A stretch of 7,332 nucleotides of DNA from the NCBI GenBank assembly GCA_947303535.1, contig CAMYYQ010000044.1:1-7332 (forward strand). Direction: 5' to 3'. A program made the translations under genes and the position numbers. The notes under the pieces were generated by a model that was given only the letters and a program-made list of their open reading frames with translations, made no database searches and had not been told where the DNA came from. The stretch is from an uncultured Ruminococcus sp. (lineage in GTDB: Bacteria; Bacillota_A; Clostridia; Oscillospirales; Ruminococcaceae). Positions 1-4,792 of the stretch are shown here, one piece after another; the stretch's first letter is position 1; each line of letters starts with the position of its first letter.

Positions 1-301
1 CGCTCACAAGGCAGGTATCAAGTCAAGACTCACTATCGAGCAGGCTGATATAACAAAGTTTGTTCAGCCCGAAAACTCCATTGTTATCTGCAATCCGCCT
101 TATGGCGAGAGACTCCTCGAACTGAGAGAGGCTGAGGATATCTACAGAAAAATGGGAAGAGTTCTCGGCAAGGGCGGCAGCAAGCAGAGCTACATAATCT
201 CACCACATGAGGAGTTTGAGAAGTTCTTCGGTGCAGATGCTCACAAGCGCAGAAAGCTCTACAACGGCATGATAAAGTGTCAGCTTTATATGTATTTTTA
301 A
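1..301 (+). CDS. RNA guanine-N2 methyltransferase, RlmL/YpsC-like (3' end only)
   Basis: The 5' part lies outside the window. Reading from base 2, 99 residues are visible before TAA at 299-301. They contain NPPYGER, the catalytic motif IV of class I SAM-dependent methyltransferases that modify a base amino group, and end with KRRKLYNGMIKCQLYMYF. That basic C-terminal signature is what I associate with the THUMP-domain RlmL/YpsC family, which makes N2-methylguanine in 23S rRNA (family knowledge). The protein would be cytoplasmic and act on ribosomal RNA. An intrinsic terminator follows six bases after the stop, so it ends its transcription unit. The THUMP domain and most of the SAM-binding fold cannot be seen, so the exact rRNA position modified is not assignable. 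Confidence 0.85.
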   Translation, partial: AHKAGIKSRLTIEQADITKFVQPENSIVICNPPYGERLLELREAEDIYRKMGRVLGKGGSKQSYIISPHEEFEKFFGADAHKRRKLYNGMIKCQLYMYF

Positions 302-306
302 AAGAT

Positions 307-332
307 AAAAGCTCCGTTTTTACGGAGCTTTT
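307..332 (+). terminator. Intrinsic terminator after the methyltransferase gene
   Basis: AAAAGCTCCGT (307-317), loop TTTT, then ACGGAGCTTTT (322-332) form a perfect 11-bp stem whose 3' arm supplies the T-run. It lies between the methyltransferase stop (301) and comF (348). The A-rich 5' arm gives it T-runs on both strands, but no minus-strand gene needs it. The comF ribosome binding site begins only a few bases downstream, so comF is either expressed by read-through or from a promoter I cannot identify. Confidence 0.85.
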
Positions 333-347
333 GATTTAGGTGATGAT

Positions 348-1022
348 ATGAGATTTGAAACAAAAAGAAAGATACTGCACCTGTTCTTTCCCGCAAGATG
401 TCCTGTATGCGGTGATATCATCGGTGCTATGGATAAATTCTGCAAGTCCTGTGAGGAAAAGCTGAATGACTATGAGGGCAGTTTCAGCATCGAAGGCGCT
501 GAAAGCTTCACGGCTGCATTTGAGTATGACGACTCTGTAAAGCCTGCCATATTCCTTATGAAAAACGGCATAGGCGGCAATGCGGACTTCGCTCTCGGAA
601 GTATTCTCGCCGAGCGTTTAAAGTCTGAGGGCATAAAGGATAAAATTGATATTATCGTTCCTGCTCCGCTGCATAAAAAGGATATGCGCAGACGCGGCTT
701 CAATCAGTCGCTGCTTATTGCAAAGGAGATAAGCCGTAACCTCGGTATTCCCGTTGAAGCAAAAGCTGTTTTCAAGACACGGCGCACCCGCGCTCAAAAA
801 GAGCTGGATCATCTGAAAAGATTGCTCAATCTGAAAAATGCCTTTTCTGCGGACAGCGAAAAACTCAGAGGCAAGCGCGTCCTCATAGTTGACGATATCT
901 GTACTACAGGCAGTACGCTCCGCGAGCTTACCGCCGTGGTAAAAGAAAACGGCGCAGTTTCCGTACACTGCGCCTGCTGCTGTAAAACCGCAAAAAAGCC
1001 GTTAGTCATTAGCCCACTGTAG
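348..1022 (+). CDS. comF: ComF family phosphoribosyltransferase-like protein
   Basis: 224 residues. Near the N-terminus is a four-cysteine zinc-finger-like motif, CPVC (18-21) and CKSC (32-35). The phosphoribosyltransferase fold follows: PAPLH (106-110), RGFNQS (116-121), RTRAQ near 146-150, and the PRPP-binding loop VLIVDDICTTGST (178-190), with the adjacent Asp pair and TTGST typical of the family. In naturally competent bacteria ComF helps handle imported single-stranded DNA; in most Clostridia its role is unproven. The ATG at 348 is preceded by AGGTG (338-342) at a spacing of 5. The C-terminus is odd: after the normal-looking CACCCKTAKK, the last residues PLVISPL and the stop are encoded by DNA resembling the 7-bp repeats and TAGGGGCG element found elsewhere here, so the original end may have been replaced. 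There is no clear plus-strand terminator after it. Confidence 0.88.
   Translation: MRFETKRKILHLFFPARCPVCGDIIGAMDKFCKSCEEKLNDYEGSFSIEGAESFTAAFEYDDSVKPAIFLMKNGIGGNADFALGSILAERLKSEGIKDKIDIIVPAPLHKKDMRRRGFNQSLLIAKEISRNLGIPVEAKAVFKTRRTRAQKELDHLKRLLNLKNAFSADSEKLRGKRVLIVDDICTTGSTLRELTAVVKENGAVSVHCACCCKTAKKPLVISPL
999..1019 (+). repeat. Short heptad array inside the comF 3' end
   Basis: Three consecutive 7-mers, CCGTTAG, TCATTAG and CCCACTG, end exactly where the TAGGGGCG palindrome begins at 1020. The first two are the reverse complement of the CTAACGG/CTAATGA type of unit seen at 1066-1107 and 3531-3586. The third is a poor match. The array lies inside the comF reading frame. Confidence 0.5.
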
Positions 1023-1042
1023 GGGCGGATATTATCCGCCCG
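1020..1042 (+). repeat. TAGGGGCG palindromic repeat, copy 1
   Basis: TAGGGGCG opens a near-perfect inverted repeat: GGGCGGAT (1023-1030), loop ATT, ATCCGCCC (1034-1041), then G. A second copy with the same outer bases (TAGGGGCG...CGCCCG) but a different inner stem lies at 3463-3485 in the opposite orientation. A conserved rim with a compensating inner stem suggests that the hairpin, rather than the exact sequence, is maintained. The TAG supplies the comF stop codon. There is no T-run after the stem on the plus strand, so it is not a standard terminator. Confidence 0.7.
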
Positions 1043-1044
1043 AT

Positions 1045-1064
1045 AAAAAGCGGCGAAGCCGCTT
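1045..1064 (-). terminator. Intrinsic terminator of the dockerin-protein gene
   Basis: Read on the minus strand, AAGCGGC (1064-1058), loop TTC, GCCGCTT (1054-1048) form a 7-bp stem that runs into TTTTT. It lies 50 bp downstream of the dockerin gene stop at 1115. On the plus strand the stem is followed by CC, so it should work in the minus direction only. A related UUCG-loop terminator lies after the second dockerin gene (7195-7224). Confidence 0.75.
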
Positions 1065-1065
1065 C

Positions 1066-1107
1066 CTAAAGGCTAAAGACTAAAAGCTAACGGCTAACGG
1101 CTCAAAA
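1066..1107. repeat. 7-bp tandem repeat array (CTAAMRG type)
   Basis: Six heptads lie in perfect register: CTAAAGG, CTAAAGA, CTAAAAG, CTAACGG, CTAACGG, CTCAAAA. They occupy the space between the terminator hairpin and the end of the dockerin gene. The same unit (GCTAACG, that is CTAACGG) recurs at 3531-3586, and its reverse complement at 999-1012. No open frame or promoter lies here. Confidence 0.8.
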
Positions 1108-1114
1108 AGTGATT

Positions 1115-2518
1115 TTATTTTCTGCTTTTGATAAAGTCGCTAAAGTCTATTTTTTTATCCGTTCCCGAATTGAATGCATAATATGCAAGTATCAATGACG
1201 CATCGACTGAATCTGCAAAGCCGTCATTATTCACATCTGCCGCAAGCTTCTGGCGCTGATCCGTGAATGTTGATTCCTTGCCGCTGGATATATATGCGTA
1301 TTCTTTCAGAAGTACAGAAGCGTCAACGGAGTCCACAAGCTTATCGTTATTTATATCGCCCATTGCATACGGCGGATCAGCTATTACCGTTATACTTCCT
1401 TTATCAAGTCCGTCACTGAACGCATATTTCGTCATCGCCTTGCCATTGTCATCGTTGGCAAAGTTGGTGAAAAGCGGCTGTATCTTTCCGTACTTGGACT
1501 TTCCTACCTCGAAACTGTATACATCGCCAACCTTACATTCAGCAGGAAGTGTAACATCTACTGTCCACATAAGTCCGTCCTTGCCTGCATCAGTTGAGCC
1601 GCCTGTTGTAAGCACGATGAAGTCCTTAGTATCACCTATCGCCTGTCCGCCTGTGAGCTGGTCGATAGCCTGACCTGCTGTGACTTCGCCTATTTTCAGT
1701 CTGCTGTCGAAATACACATAGAGTACCGTCTCGCTGTAGAGCTTATCTGCTCCCTCGACTGTGATAGTCACCTGTTCTTTTCGGTTTGGCGACTCGCTGA
1801 GGTATACTTCTGTATGGCTGAGCTTGAATATTGGCTTTCCCTGCACGGCTGTTCGAGTTGTGGTAGTAGTCATAGATGTAGTTGAAGTTGTTGAGGTCGT
1901 AGTTGTGGTCTTTGAAGTAGTTGTGGAAGTCTTTGTGGTAGTTTTAGATGTGGTAGTAGTAGTTTTTGACGTTGTTGAAATAGTCGAAGCAAGTGTCGTA
2001 AAAGACAAAGCCTCGAAGCGGTATTTATACTTTGCAGCATATTCGGAAGCAGGAGAGCTTTCAGCTCCGACTATCTTTCCTGTGTATACTGCTGCTGTGC
2101 TTCCGCTGCCTGCTGAATTGCATATAGTATCACCGCTGTCGAAAACAGTGCAGTTCTTATTGTTTATCACTATCTCCTCAAGCTTTCGGCAGTCCTTGAA
2201 TGCATATTTGCATATTTCCCTGACACTTTCGGGCAGTGTAACTGCTGTGACTTCTCTGCCTGCAAATGCATTATCACCAATAACTGTAACAGGAAGTCCT
2301 GCTATCTGCGCAGGTACATCTACCTTTCCCGAAACAGCTGCATTGCTCAGTTCAACGTGATCTGAATATTTATGATAGGTTATCCCTGCCGCTGTGGCAG
2401 TAGAATACTCGGAAACCTGAGCTTCATCTGCGCTGCCTGTGAATATATAGCCGCCCGGAAACGCTACTGCTATTATTGCCGCAGAAAGCACGGCTGATAT
2501 GCACCTTTTTAACTTCAT
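1115..2518 (-). CDS. Secreted LRR / Thr-linker / cohesin-like / dockerin protein
   Basis: 467 residues. Residues 1-30 are a signal peptide (MKLKR, hydrophobic core, cleavage near GSA). Residues about 45-170 resemble BspA-type LRR_5 repeats (IGDNAFAGREVTAVTLPESV, then a second turn with AFKDCRKLEEIVI). Residues 174-223 are a Thr/Ser/Lys linker. Residues about 228-378 form a beta-rich module that looks like a cohesin-fold domain (VTITVEG, YVYFDSRLKIGEV, GLMWTVDVTLPAECKVGDVY, GSITV). Residues 385-450 are a type I dockerin with two calcium loops, GDINNDKLVDSVDA and ADVNNDGFADSVDA, each followed by a helix. The dockerin should attach the protein to a cellulosomal or cell-surface cohesin; the LRR part probably binds a partner (inference). 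Start: ATG at 2518 with GGAGGT (2528-2523) four bases upstream. It lies 45 bp after the glycosyltransferase gene, so probably one operon, and ends at a terminator. The cohesin call is the least certain part; a related carbohydrate-binding beta-sandwich is possible. Confidence 0.85.
   Translation of the reverse strand: MKLKRCISAVLSAAIIAVAFPGGYIFTGSADEAQVSEYSTATAAGITYHKYSDHVELSNAAVSGKVDVPAQIAGLPVTVIGDNAFAGREVTAVTLPESVREICKYAFKDCRKLEEIVINNKNCTVFDSGDTICNSAGSGSTAAVYTGKIVGAESSPASEYAAKYKYRFEALSFTTLASTISTTSKTTTTTSKTTTKTSTTTSKTTTTTSTTSTTSMTTTTTRTAVQGKPIFKLSHTEVYLSESPNRKEQVTITVEGADKLYSETVLYVYFDSRLKIGEVTAGQAIDQLTGGQAIGDTKDFIVLTTGGSTDAGKDGLMWTVDVTLPAECKVGDVYSFEVGKSKYGKIQPLFTNFANDDNGKAMTKYAFSDGLDKGSITVIADPPYAMGDINNDKLVDSVDASVLLKEYAYISSGKESTFTDQRQKLAADVNNDGFADSVDASLILAYYAFNSGTDKKIDFSDFIKSRK
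1850..1999 (-). repeat. Thr/Ser-rich linker-coding low-complexity repeat
   Basis: This encodes residues 174-223 of the dockerin protein, almost entirely Thr, Ser and Lys with recurring TSKTTT units, made of ACN triplets with mixed codons. Such linkers join modules in cellulosomal proteins and are often O-glycosylated (family knowledge). The array can change length by slippage. It creates a long antisense open frame rich in valine (1761-2360, plus strand) that is an artefact of this composition. Confidence 0.9.
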
Positions 2519-2563
2519 ATATACCTCCGTATCCAGCCATGCGCTGAGGGCTGAACAGAAAAA

Positions 2564-3313
2564 TTATTTATTGTAATCGTAGAACATCTCGTCCATAAGC
2601 TTGTCGTAGCCGCTGCGGTCGCCGAATGCAGCTTTTATCAATGCACCTGCATTTTTGAATATGAGCCTGAAGTAAAGCCAGTCCCCCATATCATCGTACT
2701 TTCGCGTGGAATTGATAAGATGATTTTTCCGCAGGCAGCCGTACTTCTTTCCCTTTTTCCTGCCATAAGCTCTAAGTGCCTTGGCGGTGGCGATGTCCTC
2801 ACCTGCTTTTTTCTCAATAAAGCCGCCTATAGCATCGAAATCGGACTTCCTTGCCCAGAAGATACCGCAGTAAAGTCCCGTAAGCTTAAAGCCCATCCGA
2901 CAGATGATATCGTTTATCCAAAGTGCTGCCGAATATCTCTCAAAACGCAGCGGAGCTCCGCCGCCTATGTACTTTCCGCTGTTAAGCATACCCAGTATCT
3001 CGCGCAGCGTATCCTCGGTCATTCGGTTGTCGCAGTCAATGGTAACTATTACCTTTCCCCGTGCGGCGCTGATGCCTGCATTTCGGACTGTGGCTATACA
3101 TCTGCTCTCATCGGTGACAACGCGAGCGTCGTTTGCAAGTGCAAGCTCGGCTGTACGGTCTGTACATCTGTTGCATACGATGATCGTCTCAACTCCGCAT
3201 TTTACACGGGAAGCCGCCTGTTTTACCGAATCAATACAGCGCACTACATACTTTTCTTCGTTATGTGCAGGCACTATGACTGATATGATAATATTGTCCG
3301 AAATAGTCATCAT
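2564..3313 (-). CDS. Family 2 glycosyltransferase
   Basis: 249 residues, a single soluble GT-A domain with no signal peptide or membrane segment. Visible motifs are ISVIVPAHNEE (10-20) at the nucleotide-sugar binding edge, NRCTDRT (48-54), RNAG (77-80), the metal-binding DCD (93-95), FWARKSDFDAIGGF (152-165) and GEDIATAKAL (171-180), which holds the likely catalytic acidic pair. It would transfer a sugar from a nucleotide donor in the cytoplasm; donor and acceptor cannot be read from the sequence. Two adjacent ATGs exist. The second (3310) fits better because the GGAG of AGGGGAG (3320-3314) is then three bases upstream instead of abutting the start. It is the first gene after the promoter at 3344-3372, with the LRR/dockerin gene 45 bp downstream, so the two are probably cotranscribed. 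Confidence 0.85.
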   Translation of the reverse strand: MMTISDNIIISVIVPAHNEEKYVVRCIDSVKQAASRVKCGVETIIVCNRCTDRTAELALANDARVVTDESRCIATVRNAGISAARGKVIVTIDCDNRMTEDTLREILGMLNSGKYIGGGAPLRFERYSAALWINDIICRMGFKLTGLYCGIFWARKSDFDAIGGFIEKKAGEDIATAKALRAYGRKKGKKYGCLRKNHLINSTRKYDDMGDWLYFRLIFKNAGALIKAAFGDRSGYDKLMDEMFYDYNK

Positions 3314-3343
3314 CTCCCCTGCTGCTTATTTTTATACTATTAT

Positions 3344-3372
3344 ATTATAAGCTTTTAGGTGTTAAAAGTCAA
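3344..3372 (-). promoter_or_regulatory. Sigma-A promoter for the glycosyltransferase-dockerin operon
   Basis: On the minus strand TTGACT (3372-3367) is followed after exactly 17 bp by TATAAT (3349-3344). Both are near or at consensus. Transcription would start about 3337, some 25 bases before the glycosyltransferase start, leaving a short leader. No operator is evident. Confidence 0.85.
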
Positions 3373-3374
3373 TA

Positions 3375-3462
3375 GCAGGCAGCGTGACGCTGCACCCTTG
3401 CTCAGGTGGATATCTTCAAAAGGACAGTTGCTCCTCGACACGGGGAATATCATCGGTATTGA
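3375..3462. other. Intergenic block of unknown function between divergent promoters
   Basis: This is the gene-free part of the 430-bp divergent gap (3314-3743) that the repeats do not explain. It contains a hairpin, GCAGCG (3379-3384), loop TGA, CGCTGC (3388-3393), without a T-run, and about 70 bp with no recognisable motif. It abuts the TAGGGGCG palindrome at 3463. Short frames on both strands lack a ribosome binding site. It may be the body of the same dispersed element or a remnant of a lost gene; neither can be shown from one copy. Confidence 0.4.
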
Positions 3463-3485
3463 CGGGCGCACGGAATGCGCCCCTA
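3463..3485 (-). repeat. TAGGGGCG palindromic repeat, copy 2 (inverted)
   Basis: On the minus strand it reads TAGGGGCGCA, loop TTCCG, TGCGCCCG, with a stem of GGGCGCA (3464-3470) and TGCGCCC (3476-3482). The outer bases match copy 1 at 1020-1042 and the inner stem differs. It is oriented opposite to copy 1, so the two copies bracket the glycosyltransferase-dockerin pair as inverted repeats about 2.4 kb apart. Confidence 0.7.
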
Positions 3486-3487
3486 CA

Positions 3488-3515
3488 ATTATGCATTATG
3501 GATTATGAGTTAAAT
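3488..3515. repeat. 7-bp tandem repeat array (ATTATGN type)
   Basis: ATTATGC, ATTATGG, ATTATGA and GTTAAAT lie in register directly beside palindrome copy 2. The first three differ only at the last base. A similar pair (ATTATGC, ATTAGGG) is seen at 7243-7256 next to the second dockerin gene's stop. Confidence 0.7.
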
Positions 3516-3530
3516 CCGCCGCCCCCACAG

Positions 3531-3586
3531 GCTAACGGCAAATGGCTAACGGCTAAGTGCTCAACTCTCAACTCACTATGCACTAA
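3531..3586. repeat. 7-bp tandem repeat array (GCTAACG type)
   Basis: Eight units lie in one register: GCTAACG, GCAAATG, GCTAACG, GCTAAGT, GCTCAAC, TCTCAAC, TCACTAT, GCACTAA, decaying away from the first units. The leading unit is the same as CTAACGG in the array at 1066-1107. The array ends 28 bp before the -35 box of the ribosomal operon promoter. Confidence 0.75.
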
Positions 3587-3614
3587 AAACTGTAAAGTTT
3601 CTTGTAAAAAATGC

Positions 3615-3643
3615 TTGACATTGGAATTTATATGTGTTATAAT
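3615..3643 (+). promoter_or_regulatory. Consensus sigma-A promoter of the rpmG-secE-nusG-rplKA operon
   Basis: TTGACA (3615-3620), a 17-bp spacer, and TATAAT (3638-3643) match the consensus perfectly. TGT before TATAAT gives an extended -10 as well. The start should fall near 3650, about 94 bases before the rpmG ATG. Such strength suits a ribosomal protein operon. It is the only strong promoter I see for the whole plus-strand cluster up to 6040. Confidence 0.93.
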
Positions 3644-3649
3644 ATTAGT

Positions 3650-3743
3650 ACCTCGTTGGGGGTTTATTTTTTTGTCCCCGTGCGAGGGAGGCAAACAACC
3701 TACCTTTGGTAACAAAGGAAGTACTAATTCAGGAGGTGCCGAT
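3650..3743 (+). promoter_or_regulatory. Structured 5' leader of the rpmG operon
   Basis: The predicted transcript begins with a two-part hairpin: CCTCG (3651-3655) with CGAGG (3683-3687), then GGGG (3658-3661) with CCCC (3676-3679) around a T-rich loop. A second hairpin, CCTTTG (3703-3708), GNRA loop GTAA, CAAAGG (3713-3718), lies just before the ribosome binding site AGGAGGTG (3731-3738). ACCTC at 3650-3654 could alternatively pair with GAGGT of that site (3733-3737). It may be a regulatory leader, but I know of no named RNA family that it matches. Confidence 0.5.
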
Positions 3744-3893
3744 ATGAGAGTAAAGGTTACTTTAGCTTGTACAGAGTGCAAGCAGCGCAACTATGTTTCC
3801 AAGAAAAACAAGAAGAACGACCCTGACAGAATTGAAATGATGAAGCATTGCAAGTTCTGCAGAAAGCATACTCTTCACAAGGAAACAAAGTAA
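3744..3893 (+). CDS. rpmG: 50S ribosomal protein L33
   Basis: 49 residues, the usual L33 length. It has two CxxC pairs, CTEC and CKFC, which make this the zinc-binding form, and the typical [21 protein letters not shown] core. It is a small component of the large ribosomal subunit near the E site. The ATG at 3744 is five bases after AGGAGGTG. The frame stays open upstream through the promoter and repeats, but a start there would precede the transcription start, so 3744 is right. It is first in the operon, with secE 17 bp downstream. In many Firmicutes a tRNA-Trp gene lies between rpmG and secE; none is present here. Confidence 0.97.
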   Translation: MRVKVTLACTECKQRNYVSKKNKKNDPDRIEMMKHCKFCRKHTLHKETK

Positions 3894-3910
3894 TCGGAAG
3901 GGGTATTTTT

Positions 3911-4144
3911 ATGGCTAAGAATACATCTTCAGATAAGAAGTCCGAGAAAAAAGAAGTAGGAAAGATCCGAAAATGGTTCAAGGACCTCAAAGTAGAATTT
4001 AAAAAAGTGGTTTGGCCATCAAAAGAAACTGTTATCACTAACACTTCAGTCGTTGTAAGCGTTATCGTTGCATCAGCAGTTTTCGTAGGCGCAATAGATC
4101 AGCTTTTTATGTTCTTGATGCGTTTGATCTATAACGCTCACTAA
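3911..4144 (+). CDS. secE: Preprotein translocase subunit SecE
   Basis: 77 residues. A charged, Lys-rich N-terminus leads into the conserved amphipathic helix and hinge KWFKDLKVEFKKVVWPSKE, followed by one transmembrane helix (about residues 42-65), as in single-span Gram-positive SecE. It sits in the inner membrane and clamps SecY in the SecYEG channel. The frame is open 63 bases further upstream, overlapping rpmG, but ATG 3911 is preceded by AAGGGG (3898-3903) at a spacing of 7 and gives the normal length, so I choose it. Its position between rpmG and nusG is the conserved bacterial order. Confidence 0.96.
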   Translation: MAKNTSSDKKSEKKEVGKIRKWFKDLKVEFKKVVWPSKETVITNTSVVVSVIVASAVFVGAIDQLFMFLMRLIYNAH

Positions 4145-4169
4145 TTCAGAGGAGATCAGGAGGAGAATT

Positions 4170-4697
4170 ATGTCAGAAGCAGCTAAGTGGTACGTTATCC
4201 ACACATATTCAGGCTATGAAAATAAGGTAGCTCAGAATATTGAAAAGGTTGTAGAAAACCGTAAGCTTCATGAACTTATCCAAGAGGTAAGGGTTCCTAC
4301 CGAAAAAGCCGAGGAGATCACAGACGGCAAAACCAAGGAAGTAGAACGCAAGACCTATCCGGGCTACGTTCTCGTCAAGATGGTCATGAACGATGATTCA
4401 TGGTACGTCGTTAGAAATACCAGAGGCTGTACAGGCTTCGTCGGCCCCGCTTCAGAGCCTACTCCCCTTTCGGAAGAGGAAGTAAAGAAGCTCTTCGGCG
4501 TTGAGGTAACTACCGTTTCGGTAAACTTCAAGGTGGGCGACAGCGTCCGTATCTCAGGTACTGCTATGGACGGATTTATAGGTGTCGTTCAGAACATCAA
4601 TCTCGACGACCGCTCAGTAGACCTTCTCGTCTCAATGTTCGGTCGTGAAACCCCCACTACGCTCCCTATCAACCAGGTAGTTAAGGTGGAGGATTAG
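4170..4697 (+). CDS. nusG: Transcription termination/antitermination factor NusG
   Basis: 175 residues, the normal size. The NGN domain (about 5-110) starts with KWYVIHTYSGYENKV and contains PGYVLVKM (64-71), the face that binds the RNA polymerase clamp. The KOW domain (about 119-175) has VGDSVRI and ends in SMFGRETP (155-162) and QVVKVED. NusG modulates pausing and termination and links polymerase to the ribosome or Rho. AGGAGG at 4158-4163 precedes ATG 4170. It is 25 bp after secE; 95 bp of structured leader separates it from rplK. The KOW loop reads TAMDGFIG where many homologues have a DGPF..F.G-like stretch; this is ordinary variation. Confidence 0.97.
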   Translation: MSEAAKWYVIHTYSGYENKVAQNIEKVVENRKLHELIQEVRVPTEKAEEITDGKTKEVERKTYPGYVLVKMVMNDDSWYVVRNTRGCTGFVGPASEPTPLSEEEVKKLFGVEVTTVSVNFKVGDSVRISGTAMDGFIGVVQNINLDDRSVDLLVSMFGRETPTTLPINQVVKVED

Positions 4698-4792
4698 TTC
4701 AGGTCAAAAGAAACCCCGAGGTTTGGGTTTCCGTGGGAGAGGTAAAATAATTCTTGCCTCGCCATTTACCACATTTATGGAGGTGCGAATAC
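4698..4792 (+). promoter_or_regulatory. rplK leader with GTGGGAG...ACCAC element
   Basis: The nusG-rplK gap holds two structures. GAAACCC (4710-4716) can pair with GGGTTTC (4725-4731), or AAACC (4711-4715) with GGTTT (4720-4724); the two are mutually exclusive. Next comes GTGGGAGAGG (4733-4742) with GTGG paired to CCAC (4769-4772) and GAGG paired to CCTC (4757-4760); GGTAAA (4741-4746) and TTTACC (4765-4770) are an alternative. No T-run follows, so it is not a terminator, and no -35/-10 is seen. In E. coli, L1 represses its own L11-L1 operon by binding the mRNA leader; a similar role here is inference. GGAGGTG (4779-4785) is the rplK ribosome binding site. Confidence 0.55.

Noticed and set aside
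1023..1041. Palindrome copy 1 as the comF terminator
   Set aside because: The stem is followed by GATAAAAAG on the plus strand with no T-run; factor-independent termination there is unlikely.
1066..1107. The 7-bp repeats as a CRISPR array
   Set aside because: Units are 7 bp with no spacers and no cas genes nearby.
1761..2360. Plus-strand open frame of about 199 residues rich in valine
   Set aside because: It is antisense to the Thr/Ser linker and LRR region of the dockerin gene; the valine runs come from complementing ACN codons. No start signal or domain.
2720..3350. Two overlapping plus-strand open frames
   Set aside because: Both are antisense to the glycosyltransferase gene, which has clear motifs, a promoter and good length.
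3384..3743. Long open extension upstream of rpmG, giving a 169-residue protein ending in L33
   Set aside because: It runs through repeats and over the -35 and -10 boxes, upstream of the likely transcription start, with no ribosome binding site. L33 has its normal 49-residue length from 3744.
3888..3912. tRNA-Trp gene between rpmG and secE, common in Firmicutes
   Set aside because: The gap is only 17 bp, so no tRNA can be present.
4733..4760. TAAAAT at 4743-4748 as a -10 box for an rplK promoter
   Set aside because: No -35 box at a suitable distance, and the bases are part of the paired leader element; read-through from nusG is sufficient.
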